NCBI RefSeq assembly: GCF_014207845.1
Contig: NZ_JACHLC010000001.1
Location: 1,798,001-1,862,000, forward strand
Reading direction: 5' to 3'
DNA length: 64,000 nt
Source: Chryseobacterium shigense
GTDB taxonomy: Bacteria; Bacteroidota; Bacteroidia; Flavobacteriales; Weeksellaceae
Positions 1-7,979 of the stretch are shown piece by piece. Position 1 is the stretch's first letter; the number at the start of each line of letters is the position of its first letter. The notes under the pieces were generated by a model. That model searched no databases. It had not been told where the DNA came from and saw nothing but the letters and a program-made list of their open reading frames with translations. The translations under genes were made by a program, and so were the position numbers.

Positions 1-330
1 ATAACTCATGCACTCTGCATAGGCTTCTATAACCTCGAAATCATAATCTGAATTATTAATTTGCTCGGCTATCTCATAAATGTTTGCTGAAAGATGGCAT
101 TCACTGATTAGTTTTTGTTTGATGAAGAACTGATTACATTTATAATCCTGAAACATAAACTCTGGTTCGTCTTCATCTTGGTGTAGTTCCCGCATAGTTT
201 CTAAAAGCTCGTCATAATTTGAATAATCTGAAATTTCAAGCCATGAACCTTGTAGGCTTCCATTATTGTACTTTGCGTACGTTCCGACATAGATACTGAA
301 AGTATCAAGACAATTTGTTAACTTTGCCAT
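1..330 (-). CDS. ardA: ArdA-like antirestriction protein (partial)
   Basis: This is a 110-codon open fragment on the minus strand. It starts with ATG at 328-330 and is cut by the window start. The translation begins MAKLTNCLDTFSIYVGTYAK and continues through a G-S-x-Q-G-S-W-L-E segment and an acidic stretch ending E-F-M-F-Q-D-Y. This matches the N-terminal pattern of the ArdA family (PF07275): an IYVGTYAKY-like start, then W-hydrophobic, then an acidic run. ArdA proteins are DNA mimics that inhibit type I restriction enzymes when a mobile element enters a new host. The family assignment is from memory of the motif; the C-terminal dimer region is not visible. It supports the reading that this region is a transferable element. 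Confidence 0.75.
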   Translation of the reverse strand, partial: MAKLTNCLDTFSIYVGTYAKYNNGSLQGSWLEISDYSNYDELLETMRELHQDEDEPEFMFQDYKCNQFFIKQKLISECHLSANIYEIAEQINNSDYDFEVIEAYAECMSY

Positions 331-730
331 TGTAAGTAAGTTTTAATTAGCGTTAGAATTTTTTACACTTCCCCGCTCAATATTGGTAGTATTGACGGGG
401 TTTTTTGTTGGTTTTTATTACTCGAAAACTATGCCAAATGTTATAAAAATAGGGTGATATTCAATGAAATAGCAAAAGTGTTTTGAATCCGTAGAAAATT
501 CTTTAGACCCTGTTCTAACTTTGGATTACAGTCTAAAAATATTCAAAAAAATGTCTAGGTTTTTAGGCTTCCCCGAAAACATTTGACTAGTTTTCAAGTG
601 GTGGGGGTACTACCAAAAACTTGTCCTATGGTGGGGTACTTTTGTATAGATACCTCCTCTATTAACATATATATTCCAGATATGGTTAAAGCATACAAAA
701 ATTTTATATTTTTACACAATAGTTAAAGCA
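331..730. other. Gene-free spacer between divergent ardA and ATPase genes
   Basis: The 400-bp spacer holds the hairpin at 371-406, then no open frame of note. Two similar GC-rich words lie close together: GGTGGGGGTACTACC near 600 and GGTGGGGTACTT near 631. The word GTTAAAGCA occurs at 684-692 and again at 722-730, directly before the next start codon. These could be binding sites of an element-encoded regulator, but nothing beyond the repeats supports this. Confidence 0.4.
371..406 (+). terminator. Hairpin followed by six T on the plus strand
   Basis: CCCCG and TCAATA arms pair with TATTGA and CGGGG around the loop TTGGTAG, followed by TTTTTT. The shape is a good rho-independent terminator for plus-strand transcription, but no plus-strand gene precedes it in the window. 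It lies just upstream of the ardA start. It may stop a transcript antisense to ardA or act as an element boundary structure. Confidence 0.55.
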
Positions 731-2572
731 ATGAAAGTAAAATTAGGTCAAGCAGTCAAAATGTTTTTTGGAAATTCATCTTTAGAGATGATTTACTTTG
801 AGGCAATAAGCAATGCCTTAGATGCTGACGCGACTGAAATTGAAATTGAAATTTCAATAGAAGCAATCAACAGACCTGAAACTTTAGAAATAAAAATTTG
901 TGATAATGGACTAGGCTTTGATGATTTCAGATACAAAAAGTTCTCAAACCTTTTTGATGTTGAAGAAAGTTCACATAAGGGACTAGGAAGACTTGTCTAT
1001 CTTTGCTACTTTGATGAAATTCAAGTAAATAGCATTTATACACCAAATAAAGAAAGAGTTTTCACATTTTCCCAGCAATTTGAAGAAGAGAAATTCTCGA
1101 TTAATAGTATTGACAAGGATTCAACAGGAACGACTTTATTAATGAAATCCTATACTCTCCAGAAAATTGCAAAATCTGAGTACTTACAGCCTAAAGAGAT
1201 TAAGAATAAAATACTTGAAGAGTTCTATTCTCGCCTTTTCCAATATAAACAACAAAATAAATTAGTCACTGTAAATATTAAATCAAAAATTGGTACTAGA
1301 GAATTTAAAGAAACATTATCTAATTCTGAAATTCCTAATTTATTATTCACTGAATTAGATAGTACACTAAATCTTTATGATAGTTTACATTTATATTACT
1401 CTATTGAACCCGTAGATGTTAATGATACTTCCTTAATTTCTGCTATTTCAGTGGATAATAGAACTTTTAAAGTGGAATTAATTGCCGATGAAAATATACC
1501 AACAGGCTATAAAATGATATTCCTGCTAATCTCTGATTATTTTACAGGAAAAGTTGATGCAGCAAGACAAAATTTGACATTAACAAAAACTGAATTAAGA
1601 GAAGTACAGAAAATCTTCAGAAAAAAAGTCACATCACTAATTGAAGAGAAAATTCCAAAAATAAAAAATAACAATACTAAGATAAAAGAAGGATTAATTA
1701 ATAGATACCCTCATCTTAATGGCTATTTTGATACAGACCATATTGGATATCTTAAGAGAAATGATATTTTGAAAAATGCACAAGAAGAATTCTTTAAAGC
1801 CCAAAAGGAATTATTAGATGCTAATCATTTAACTAATGAACAGTTTGAAAAATCATTGGAAATATCTGCGAGGGCACTAACTGAATATATTCTATTTCGC
1901 CAACTTACTATAAAAACACTAAAAGAGTCAACATCTGAAAATTCAGAGGCAGAATTGCATTCACTAATTGCAACAAAAGGAAAAGAAGGGAAATTTGAAA
2001 AATCTAACCTCATAAATGATATTTATAAAAATAACTCTTGGTTGCTTGATGATAAATTCATGACCTATGAGGTAACATTAAGTGATAGAGAAATGACTGA
2101 ATTAGTTGAACACTTAGTTGAAGGAGAAGATATTGAAAAAGATATTGATAGACCTGATTTTGCATTTATTTTCTCTAATAATCCTAATGAAGAAAAACCT
2201 TTTGATGTTGTCATAGTAGAATTAAAGAAAAGAGGAGTCAATTTATATGAGAACTTAAAAACCGTAAATCAGCTCGAAACAAGAGCAAGGAATTTAATGA
2301 AATATTACAATAATAAGGTACAGAGAATATGGTATTATGGTATTATTGAGTTTAATGACGAAGTTGAACTTGCTCTATCAAGTGATTTTACAGAATTATA
2401 TTCCACAGGTAAGCTTTATTATAATGAAAAAGATGTTGCTATTTCGATAAAGCCCAAAAGAACTGTACCTGTAGGAATGTTTATCTGGGATATTGATGCT
2501 ATTGTAGAAGATGCTAATGCCAGAAATAGTACATTTTTAAATTTTATCAAAAGTAAATTTTCAAGCCAATAA
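731..2572 (+). CDS. GHKL ATPase fused to PD-(D/E)XK nuclease-like domain
   Basis: The protein has 613 residues. The N-terminus carries a Bergerat-fold ATP site: E24-A-x-S-N28-x-x-D31 (N box), D58-N-G-L-G-F63 and G84-L-G-R-L-V, as in HSP90, MutL and MORC proteins. The middle (about 180-470) is lysine- and glutamate-rich with helical stretches. The C-terminus has R-P-D476-F-A-F, then V-E497-L-K499-K and a following Q-L-E segment. This is the layout of PD-(D/E)XK nucleases and resembles the DUF4263 (Shedu-type) arrangement. It stands alone as a single gene on the mobile element. I infer an ATP-controlled nuclease in defence against phage or rival elements; function is not proven by sequence. The domain order is clear, the role is an inference. 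Confidence 0.7.
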   Translation: MKVKLGQAVKMFFGNSSLEMIYFEAISNALDADATEIEIEISIEAINRPETLEIKICDNGLGFDDFRYKKFSNLFDVEESSHKGLGRLVYLCYFDEIQVNSIYTPNKERVFTFSQQFEEEKFSINSIDKDSTGTTLLMKSYTLQKIAKSEYLQPKEIKNKILEEFYSRLFQYKQQNKLVTVNIKSKIGTREFKETLSNSEIPNLLFTELDSTLNLYDSLHLYYSIEPVDVNDTSLISAISVDNRTFKVELIADENIPTGYKMIFLLISDYFTGKVDAARQNLTLTKTELREVQKIFRKKVTSLIEEKIPKIKNNNTKIKEGLINRYPHLNGYFDTDHIGYLKRNDILKNAQEEFFKAQKELLDANHLTNEQFEKSLEISARALTEYILFRQLTIKTLKESTSENSEAELHSLIATKGKEGKFEKSNLINDIYKNNSWLLDDKFMTYEVTLSDREMTELVEHLVEGEDIEKDIDRPDFAFIFSNNPNEEKPFDVVIVELKKRGVNLYENLKTVNQLETRARNLMKYYNNKVQRIWYYGIIEFNDEVELALSSDFTELYSTGKLYYNEKDVAISIKPKRTVPVGMFIWDIDAIVEDANARNSTFLNFIKSKFSSQ

Positions 2573-2597
2573 AAGCATTCAAATTTGAATGCTTTTT

Positions 2598-2852
2598 TCA
2601 TAAAGCTTGTAGCAAAATGTTACGAACTTTTTCATTTCTATCTTCTATTGAATACCAGATTTTTATTACTTTATAATTACCTAAACTTAGCTTTAAGAAA
2701 GCAAATGCTTTTACAGCAACTTCATCTAAATCAGTATAATAATCATTATAATCTAGTATATCACCAATATCTAAATCTATATCATCATATACTAAATGAT
2801 TAAAATCAGACTCAACGGATTTACTTATACATAACCACAATCTTGTTTTCAT
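2598..2852 (-). CDS. Small hypothetical protein
   Basis: An 84-residue acidic protein beginning M-K-T-R-L-W-L-C-I, convergent with the ATPase gene and 25 bp from its stop. The ATG at 2850-2852 is preferred over the upstream start at 2903 because the extra 17 residues look like untranslated AT-rich sequence. There is an Asp-rich middle (Y-D-D-I-D-L-D-I-G-D) and an aromatic C-terminal half. I recognise no family. It could be a partner, inhibitor or immunity protein of the neighbouring nuclease, but orientation argues against co-transcription. Confidence 0.45.
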   Translation of the reverse strand: MKTRLWLCISKSVESDFNHLVYDDIDLDIGDILDYNDYYTDLDEVAVKAFAFLKLSLGNYKVIKIWYSIEDRNEKVRNILLQAL

Positions 2853-3047
2853 AGTTTTTATGATTGAATTTATTTTTTGAGATGAATTTATGAAAAGTAG
2901 CAATTACTTATTAAATAATTTTCTCATTTTTGCAAAGTATAACTATTTAAACGGTTTAATTATTGATATAGAAAATTTATCTAAAATGCCATCGGGCTAT
3001 TTTAGAAGACATCAACGATAAAAGTGAAAACTTTTTTTGCTAACGCT

Positions 3048-3182
3048 CAAGTAAACGGCTAATTTATTGAAAAGCACAGAAAGCAAAAACAAGTGAGCAT
3101 CTTGCTATATGGCAGGTTGCTTCCTGTTTTTTGTGCTTAGGTTTTAGCCGACCTTCTTGACGAGAGCAGTGGAGTTTACCTG
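3048..3182 (+). ncRNA. Structured RNA candidate with nested long-range helices
   Basis: Successive arms pair concentrically. 3048-3056 pairs with 3174-3182 (one mismatch), 3057-3062 with 3144-3149 (GGCTAA/TTAGCC), 3072-3078 with 3132-3138 (AAGCACA/TGTGCTT), 3085-3091 with 3125-3131 (AAAAACA/TGTTTTT), 3096-3099 with 3118-3121, and a terminal hairpin CTTGC-TATATG-GCAGG at 3101-3116. A smaller hairpin may form around 3154-3165. Such depth is unlikely by chance in an AT-rich spacer. It lies just upstream of the small membrane protein at 3221. It could be a free RNA, a leader controlling the downstream genes, or a transfer-origin structure. I know no Rfam family that matches. Confidence 0.55.
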
Positions 3183-3220
3183 CTTTTTTGTTGCCAAAAT
3201 TAAACAAAATTTATAAAAAT

Positions 3221-3430
3221 ATGAGCAACACAAATGACGGCGGCTGCCTACCTGTATTAGTATTTATTCTTTATGCAATCGTAATTATCGGCTCAGGAGT
3301 TCTTTCATGGAATTGGACTGAACCAGAATCTTTTCTCGGAGCAATCGGATTTATGATTGTTTGGGGAATTTTATCCTACATTGGTCACTTCATTCTGCTT
3401 GGAATAATAGCAGTAGTATCTGAAAAATAA
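3221..3430 (+). CDS. Small two-helix membrane protein
   Basis: The protein has 69 residues from the ATG at 3221; a TTG start upstream at 3188 is less likely. It begins M-S-N-T-N-D-G-G-C-L-P-V and has two hydrophobic segments, about residues 10-29 and 38-65, joined by a short loop with W-N-W-T-E-P-E. It is the first of four closely spaced small genes (3221-4436) that probably form one transcription unit downstream of the structured RNA. No known family; probably an inner-membrane accessory protein of the mobile element. Confidence 0.6.
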   Translation: MSNTNDGGCLPVLVFILYAIVIIGSGVLSWNWTEPESFLGAIGFMIVWGILSYIGHFILLGIIAVVSEK

Positions 3431-3435
3431 GTACT

Positions 3436-3894
3436 ATGAAAAAGGTCTACTTATTAATGATTTTTTGCACAATAGTTTGCTGTAAAAAAAGAGATACTGG
3501 GGATGATGTCTATACAAATACTGACACCATTAATTTTGGCAACTCCTATCAAGACGTTATAAGCGATTATAACGACTCTACAAGCAACATTCAGGATATT
3601 CCAGCAATCGAGCCAATAAAGCCAAAATATGCTATTATCTGGGCTATTATAGCCCCTAATAGTGATTCTATACTCACCAAAGAAAATATGTCTAGCTATC
3701 AAAGTATTGGAAGTGATGTCATTGAAATGATTGACGTAAGTGAAGATGCTAAGTACAGGAAAATGGATGAGTTCGAGAAAACATTATATAAGGACGGTGC
3801 TGTTCCTACAGGAATGAATATCAGACAGAGAAAAATTCTTGTTTTCGACAGCTACGCCGAAGCTTCAAAACAGAGAGAAGAATTTATCAAATAA
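3436..3894 (+). CDS. Putative lipoprotein
   Basis: The protein has 152 residues and starts 5 bp after the previous stop. The N-terminus M-K-K-V-Y-L-L-M-I-F-C-T-I-V-C-C fits a lipoprotein signal with a lipidated cysteine near position 15 or 16. It is followed by an Asn/Asp/Ser/Thr-rich linker (about 18-55) and a compact C-terminal domain ending in a Lys/Glu-rich helix. It is likely anchored in a membrane facing the periplasm. No function is recognised. It shares the operon with small membrane and secreted proteins. Confidence 0.6.
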   Translation: MKKVYLLMIFCTIVCCKKRDTGDDVYTNTDTINFGNSYQDVISDYNDSTSNIQDIPAIEPIKPKYAIIWAIIAPNSDSILTKENMSSYQSIGSDVIEMIDVSEDAKYRKMDEFEKTLYKDGAVPTGMNIRQRKILVFDSYAEASKQREEFIK

Positions 3895-3924
3895 GACAAT
3901 TATTAACAATCAAAAATAATTACA

Positions 3925-4245
3925 ATGAAAAAATTAATTTTTACCTTAATGGTCGTATTACCAACGCTTTATTTTGCACAAGAAGAAAAACCAAAAGAAT
4001 CACAAATCGCTAAAGAATGTGATTTACCAAAAGATTTCAAAGAGCCAATCAAAAATAACAGATTAAAGAAATTTGTTGCCATTGACAACGGAGTTGACGA
4101 AAAAGAGGTAGCCATAATCAGAGCGCAAAATGGATTCGGAAGTGGGATTTTTACAGCCTGTGTCAAGGGGCAACCAATCCAATATCAAAAAATGGGAACT
4201 GTGTTTATGCGCGAAGGGAAAAATCCTTTTAACAACGCAAAATGA
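3925..4245 (+). CDS. Small secreted protein
   Basis: The protein has 106 residues with a clear signal peptide (M-K-K-L-I-F-T-L-M-V-V-L-P-T-L-Y-F-A-Q) ending in the F-A-Q cleavage pattern common in flavobacteria. The mature part is basic and has two cysteines, near residues 33 and 79, that could form a disulfide. I recognise no family. Its stop overlaps the start of the next gene by 4 bp (ATGA), so the two are translationally coupled. Confidence 0.6.
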   Translation: MKKLIFTLMVVLPTLYFAQEEKPKESQIAKECDLPKDFKEPIKNNRLKKFVAIDNGVDEKEVAIIRAQNGFGSGIFTACVKGQPIQYQKMGTVFMREGKNPFNNAK

Positions 4246-4436
4246 TATTGCAGTTTCAGAGAGCGTGTATTACACCATTTGAATTTAAACCATACAGCAT
4301 TTGGGATGATGTATCACTTATTTTGATACTGTCAGTATATCTCTTTTTGTATGTCGGAGGTGCTTATTTCCTCATACGAGGTTTGAAACTCACAATCAAT
4401 GCACTGAAAAAGTATTTCAAAAAAGAAAAATGTTAA
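4242..4436 (+). CDS. Small single-pass membrane protein
   Basis: The protein has 64 residues. A hydrophobic segment spans about 26-48 (S-L-I-L-I-L-S-V-Y-L-F-L-Y-V-G-G) and the tail is strongly basic, K-K-Y-F-K-K-E-K-C, presumably cytoplasmic. It overlaps the preceding secreted protein gene by 4 bp and is the last gene before a terminator. The function is unknown. Confidence 0.5.
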   Translation: MILQFQRACITPFEFKPYSIWDDVSLILILSVYLFLYVGGAYFLIRGLKLTINALKKYFKKEKC

Positions 4437-4443
4437 ATGCTTC

Positions 4444-4468
4444 AAAACCTGTTTATAACAGGTTTTTT
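4444..4468 (+). terminator. Rho-independent terminator
   Basis: AAAACCTGTT (4444-4453) pairs with AACAGGTTTT (4457-4466) and runs into a T tract. It closes the small-gene operon 3221-4436 and separates it from the reverse transcriptase cassette. Confidence 0.8.
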
Positions 4469-4560
4469 CATTTTATTTTATACAAATACCGTAAAAATAC
4501 CTAGTAAAAAAATAGAAGTTTTATTTAATTTAGAAAACTTTATCAAAAAAATAACCCTGA

Positions 4561-6153
4561 ATGAGAAAAAATTTTAAAAAAGCATTGTTAAATATCATTA
4601 AACATGGAGATACAGATATATTTCCTTTCCCTTTTGAAAGATATCTTTTTGAAGACATGCTGGAACAATGTTTAGATATCCTAGAGGATTACCATAAAAA
4701 TTTTGAACAATCTTTATCACTTTCTCCTCCTATTAATCTCGAAACACTTAGTCAAGTAGGATATTATGGATTTCGACAAGCAACATTAATTGAACCTTTT
4801 TGGAACGCATATTATTTGGGAATAGTAATATCTCTAGCTGAAAAAATTGAAAATAAAAGAATTAAAGAGGCAGATAAAAATGTTTTTTCTTACAGGTACG
4901 AATGGAATGCAAAAAAAAGTTCATTATTTAAAGACGCAAATTGGATAGACTATAAAAAACAATGTGTAGAATACTCCAAACAGTTTGATTATGTTTTACA
5001 AACTGATATATCTAATTTTTACCCAAGAGTAAATCATCATAAGCTTGAAAATGCTTTAAAAAAAATTGATACTACAGATATTCCAAAAAGGATACTGAAG
5101 TTATTAAGCATCTTTTCTGGAACTATATCATACGGATTACCCGTTGGCGGACCCGCATCAAGAATTTTAGCTGAATTAGCTTTAAACAATACAGATCTTA
5201 ACTTGAAAGCGAAGGGTATTGTTTTTTGTAGATATGTTGATGACTACACAATCTTTTGTAATAGTGAATCCGAAGCATATAAAACTTTAATTCTTTTGTC
5301 CGAAAAATTATCAAATGCTCAACTTAGCCTACAAAAGGATAAAACAAAAATTATGTCTTCGGAGGAATTTAGAGAAATTCACTATTTCTTAGATCCAATA
5401 TCTGATGAAATAGATAATCCTGAAGAAGAACAAAAACTATTAAACATTTCTATTAGATTTGATCCTTATTCGGCTACGGCTGATGAGGATTATGAAACTA
5501 TTAAACATTCAATCCGTCAAATAGATATTATTGGAATATTATCTCGAGAAGTAAACAAAACCAGAATTGACCAAACAGTTACCAAGCAAGCGATAAATTC
5601 AATAAAAGCTTTGACAGAAGAAAACCAAGTAAATGCAGTAAAAATTTTACTAGACAGCAATAATTTATTAAATCTATCTCCTGTTTTTACAACTATAATC
5701 AGAGCAGTCAGGAGTGTTTATGATGACTTAGTTGATGCTGGAAAGAATTTTGTTGATAGTGCTTTATTAGAGCTATTTGCTGAAGAAAATTATTTAACTA
5801 AGATTGAAATAAATCTAAATTATATTGTTCAAATACTTTCATTAAGACATTCTCCTGCTAAAGAAACCATCTTTATTAACCTTTTTGAAACAGTAACCAA
5901 TCACTTATTAAAAAGACAAATAATTGTAGCAATGACAAATTGGGATTGTGATTTTTGGCTTGGAGATATAAAAAGTCAATTCACGACTCTTACAATGTGG
6001 GAAAGAAGATCAATTTTATATTCATCTTATTATCTAGGAGATGAAGGCAAACATTGGAGAGACCATAATAAAAATTTATTTAGTAAAGAAGAGGTATTAA
6101 TGAGAGATTGGTTTGCAGATAGAAAACAATTAACAAAACCTGTTTTAGTATGA
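4561..6153 (+). CDS. Reverse transcriptase, Abi/UG (defence) type
   Basis: The protein has 530 residues. RT motifs are present in order: Q-T-D149-I-S-N-F-Y-P (motif A), G192-L-P-V-G-G-P-A-S (motif B region), Y225-V-D-D228 (catalytic motif C) and K-D-K-T-K near 259-263. The N-terminus has H-G-D-T-D-I-F-P-F-P-F-E and a G-F-R-Q-A-T segment, which I associate with abortive-infection and unknown-group RTs. About 260 C-terminal residues are helical and lack the maturase and HNH domains of group II introns and the VTG motif of retrons. No variable/template repeats of a diversity-generating element are seen nearby. It is the first gene of a five-gene run and overlaps the next gene by 4 bp. A role in phage defence is inferred from the family and the mobile context. 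Confidence 0.85.
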   Translation: MRKNFKKALLNIIKHGDTDIFPFPFERYLFEDMLEQCLDILEDYHKNFEQSLSLSPPINLETLSQVGYYGFRQATLIEPFWNAYYLGIVISLAEKIENKRIKEADKNVFSYRYEWNAKKSSLFKDANWIDYKKQCVEYSKQFDYVLQTDISNFYPRVNHHKLENALKKIDTTDIPKRILKLLSIFSGTISYGLPVGGPASRILAELALNNTDLNLKAKGIVFCRYVDDYTIFCNSESEAYKTLILLSEKLSNAQLSLQKDKTKIMSSEEFREIHYFLDPISDEIDNPEEEQKLLNISIRFDPYSATADEDYETIKHSIRQIDIIGILSREVNKTRIDQTVTKQAINSIKALTEENQVNAVKILLDSNNLLNLSPVFTTIIRAVRSVYDDLVDAGKNFVDSALLELFAEENYLTKIEINLNYIVQILSLRHSPAKETIFINLFETVTNHLLKRQIIVAMTNWDCDFWLGDIKSQFTTLTMWERRSILYSSYYLGDEGKHWRDHNKNLFSKEEVLMRDWFADRKQLTKPVLV

Positions 6154-6881
6154 TAAATGAAAGAGATATTGCAGAAAAATTTTCACCTATTTGGAAACAA
6201 AGTTTTCCATTTTTGACTCCTAACTTCATAAGAATGGTAAATGGTACTCAGCTTACTGAAGTAAACAGAATATCTATCCCTTCACTTCAAAAAGCTCGCT
6301 ATGATATTGTTTCTGAGATTGCATTTACTTTATCCGAACAAGTGATTACAACGAAGCAAAAACTTAAAACTGTTTTATCAGACAATAAAACTTTATTAAA
6401 TACAACAAAGGAAGTTGCAAGTAAAATCTGGAAAAATGGAAATTATAAAGAGGAAGATCTTATTTTAACCAAAGTTGAAATTAATGAAATTGAAAAAATA
6501 TCAAATAATACTTTAGAGTTTATAAATAAGCAAAACTCAGAAAATATAATTTTTAGACCAACATTAAAAGGATATGGATTTATTCCCAACTTAGAAGCTG
6601 ATTTATTAATAGATAATACTATTGTTGAGATTAAAACAGTCAATAGAAATTTTAAGAATAGTGATCTAAAGCAATTACTTATATATTTCGCTTTAAAACA
6701 GATGTCTGATAAAACAAATTGGGAATTTGGACAACTTTACAATCCAAGAAGTGGATTAGCTTTTAAATTTGAACTTAATGAACTTATTTCTAAAATATCT
6801 GGTGGGAAGTCACAAAGTGAAGCATTTGAAAGTCTTCTAAATGGACTAGTAAGGGAGGTACAAATAGATAGTAAATTTTAA
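6150..6881 (+). CDS. PD-(D/E)XK nuclease-like protein
   Basis: The protein has 243 residues. The C-terminal half contains D151-L-L-I-D-N-T-I-V-E160-I-K162 followed by D-L-K-Q175-L-L-I-Y179, the D...ExK...QxxxY arrangement of RecB-like PD-(D/E)XK nucleases. The N-terminal 130 residues are helical and unassigned. The start ATG overlaps the RT stop (ATGA), so it is translationally coupled to the reverse transcriptase and probably works with it. It may process or degrade the RT product or the invading nucleic acid. The nuclease fold is well supported by motifs; the substrate is unknown. Confidence 0.75.
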   Translation: MINERDIAEKFSPIWKQSFPFLTPNFIRMVNGTQLTEVNRISIPSLQKARYDIVSEIAFTLSEQVITTKQKLKTVLSDNKTLLNTTKEVASKIWKNGNYKEEDLILTKVEINEIEKISNNTLEFINKQNSENIIFRPTLKGYGFIPNLEADLLIDNTIVEIKTVNRNFKNSDLKQLLIYFALKQMSDKTNWEFGQLYNPRSGLAFKFELNELISKISGGKSQSEAFESLLNGLVREVQIDSKF

Positions 6882-6891
6882 AAATTTTAAT

Positions 6892-7539
6892 ATGGAAATA
6901 CAAAAGACAATTCATAATGTAAATTATAATTTCTATATATCATTTGATGTAAAAGATCATCAATATGTCATTGGAAATATTGAGGTAAATAAAAATGTAG
7001 AAAACTTTAGGAGACTAGAAAATAGTTCTGAAATTTTAAAAAGCATTTTACATAAAGCGTTGCACGAAAATTTTCAAGCACGATTCTATATCAAAACATC
7101 TAATATAGATACAGGAGAGCAATTCATTGGGCTATTTCAAAAAATTATTTCCAGTGGAGAAAATTCCATTGAGATACCTGTAAAATTAGAGACATCAAAT
7201 ACAGTAATTAATGTTAAACTGCAATTATTAGAAGACTTTATAGAATGTACAAAATTAGAAAAGTCACCTTTCAATCATGTGCAAAATTTCTATACTAACT
7301 CTTCGGAGTCTTTAGCTTTTTTTGAGAAGATAGTTATTAAGGCGGATATTACGGAAGATCAAAGATTGCCAATAGTAACAAATTACCTTGAAGATTCTTA
7401 TAAAACAATTGAAAAAGCAATTAATAAGTTCCTTGAAAATTATGATAGTTATAATTCATATCAGATAATAGAAACTTTAACTTGCAATAAATTCGAGCAA
7501 CAAGTGAAATTTATTGTTATGCCGAGAGAAGCAGAATAA
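6892..7539 (+). CDS. Hypothetical protein in the RT cassette
   Basis: The protein has 215 residues and starts 10 bp after the preceding stop. The N-terminal half alternates short beta-like stretches; the C-terminal part (about 150-195) is helical with K-T-I-E-K-A-I-N-K-F-L-E-N-Y. There is no signal peptide, membrane segment or catalytic motif that I recognise. Its position between two PD-(D/E)XK genes and the tight spacing suggest a structural or recognition subunit of the same system. Confidence 0.65.
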   Translation: MEIQKTIHNVNYNFYISFDVKDHQYVIGNIEVNKNVENFRRLENSSEILKSILHKALHENFQARFYIKTSNIDTGEQFIGLFQKIISSGENSIEIPVKLETSNTVINVKLQLLEDFIECTKLEKSPFNHVQNFYTNSSESLAFFEKIVIKADITEDQRLPIVTNYLEDSYKTIEKAINKFLENYDSYNSYQIIETLTCNKFEQQVKFIVMPREAE

Positions 7540-7552
7540 GATTTTAAAAGAG

Positions 7553-7960
7553 ATGTACAATAACAATTTAAATAGTAAATTAACAGAAGATGAAGTCATT
7601 CTAATCTTATCTGAACAACTGAAAAATGATGGATGGCAAATAATAAATCAATGCTTCGGACAGTCAAAAGGAAATGATATAGAAGCGGTAAAAGATGGCA
7701 AAACACTTATTGTGGAAGCGAAAGGAGCTAAATCAAACGATTACTCACCAACTAAAAAAAGAGATTTTTTTGATAGTGGTCAAATTAAATCTCATTTTGG
7801 AAGAGCTTTAGTAAAAATTATGTCTGATATAGAAAAAAATCCTGATAATCTTTATGCTATTGCACACCCTGATGATGAATTAATTAAAAAAACTATTGAA
7901 AAAATCATTCCTCAACTTGAAAAACTTAATATTAAGCATTATTGGGTAAAGAAATTATAA
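7553..7960 (+). CDS. Small PD-(D/E)XK nuclease-like protein
   Basis: The protein has 135 residues from ATG 7553, which follows a purine-rich AAAAGAG; an upstream TTG at 7514 would overlap the previous gene and is less likely. The core is G40-N-D42-I-E-A-V then L-I-V-E55-A-K57-G-A-K and G-Q77-I-K, a compact PD-(D/E)XK fold similar to small restriction-type or Holliday-junction-type endonucleases. The C-terminus is a beta strand ending H-Y-W-V-K-K-L. It is the second such nuclease in this cassette, 13 bp after the unknown gene. Confidence 0.7.
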   Translation: MYNNNLNSKLTEDEVILILSEQLKNDGWQIINQCFGQSKGNDIEAVKDGKTLIVEAKGAKSNDYSPTKKRDFFDSGQIKSHFGRALVKIMSDIEKNPDNLYAIAHPDDELIKKTIEKIIPQLEKLNIKHYWVKKL

Positions 7961-7979
7961 GAAAACAGAACTAATTGGA

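Noticed and set aside
2585..2803. Plus-strand open frame of 72 codons rich in Leu, Tyr and Asn
   Set aside because: It is antisense to the small acidic protein at 2598-2852, has low-complexity composition and no family features.
4561..6153. Reverse transcriptase as a group II intron, retron or diversity-generating element
   Set aside because: No maturase or HNH domain, no VTG motif or msr/msd-like inverted repeats seen upstream, and no template/variable repeat pair nearby. The N-terminal and C-terminal regions fit Abi/UG RTs better.
7514..7552. Upstream TTG start for the small nuclease gene
   Set aside because: It would overlap the previous gene, and ATG 7553 has a purine-rich ribosome-binding stretch and starts just before the conserved part.
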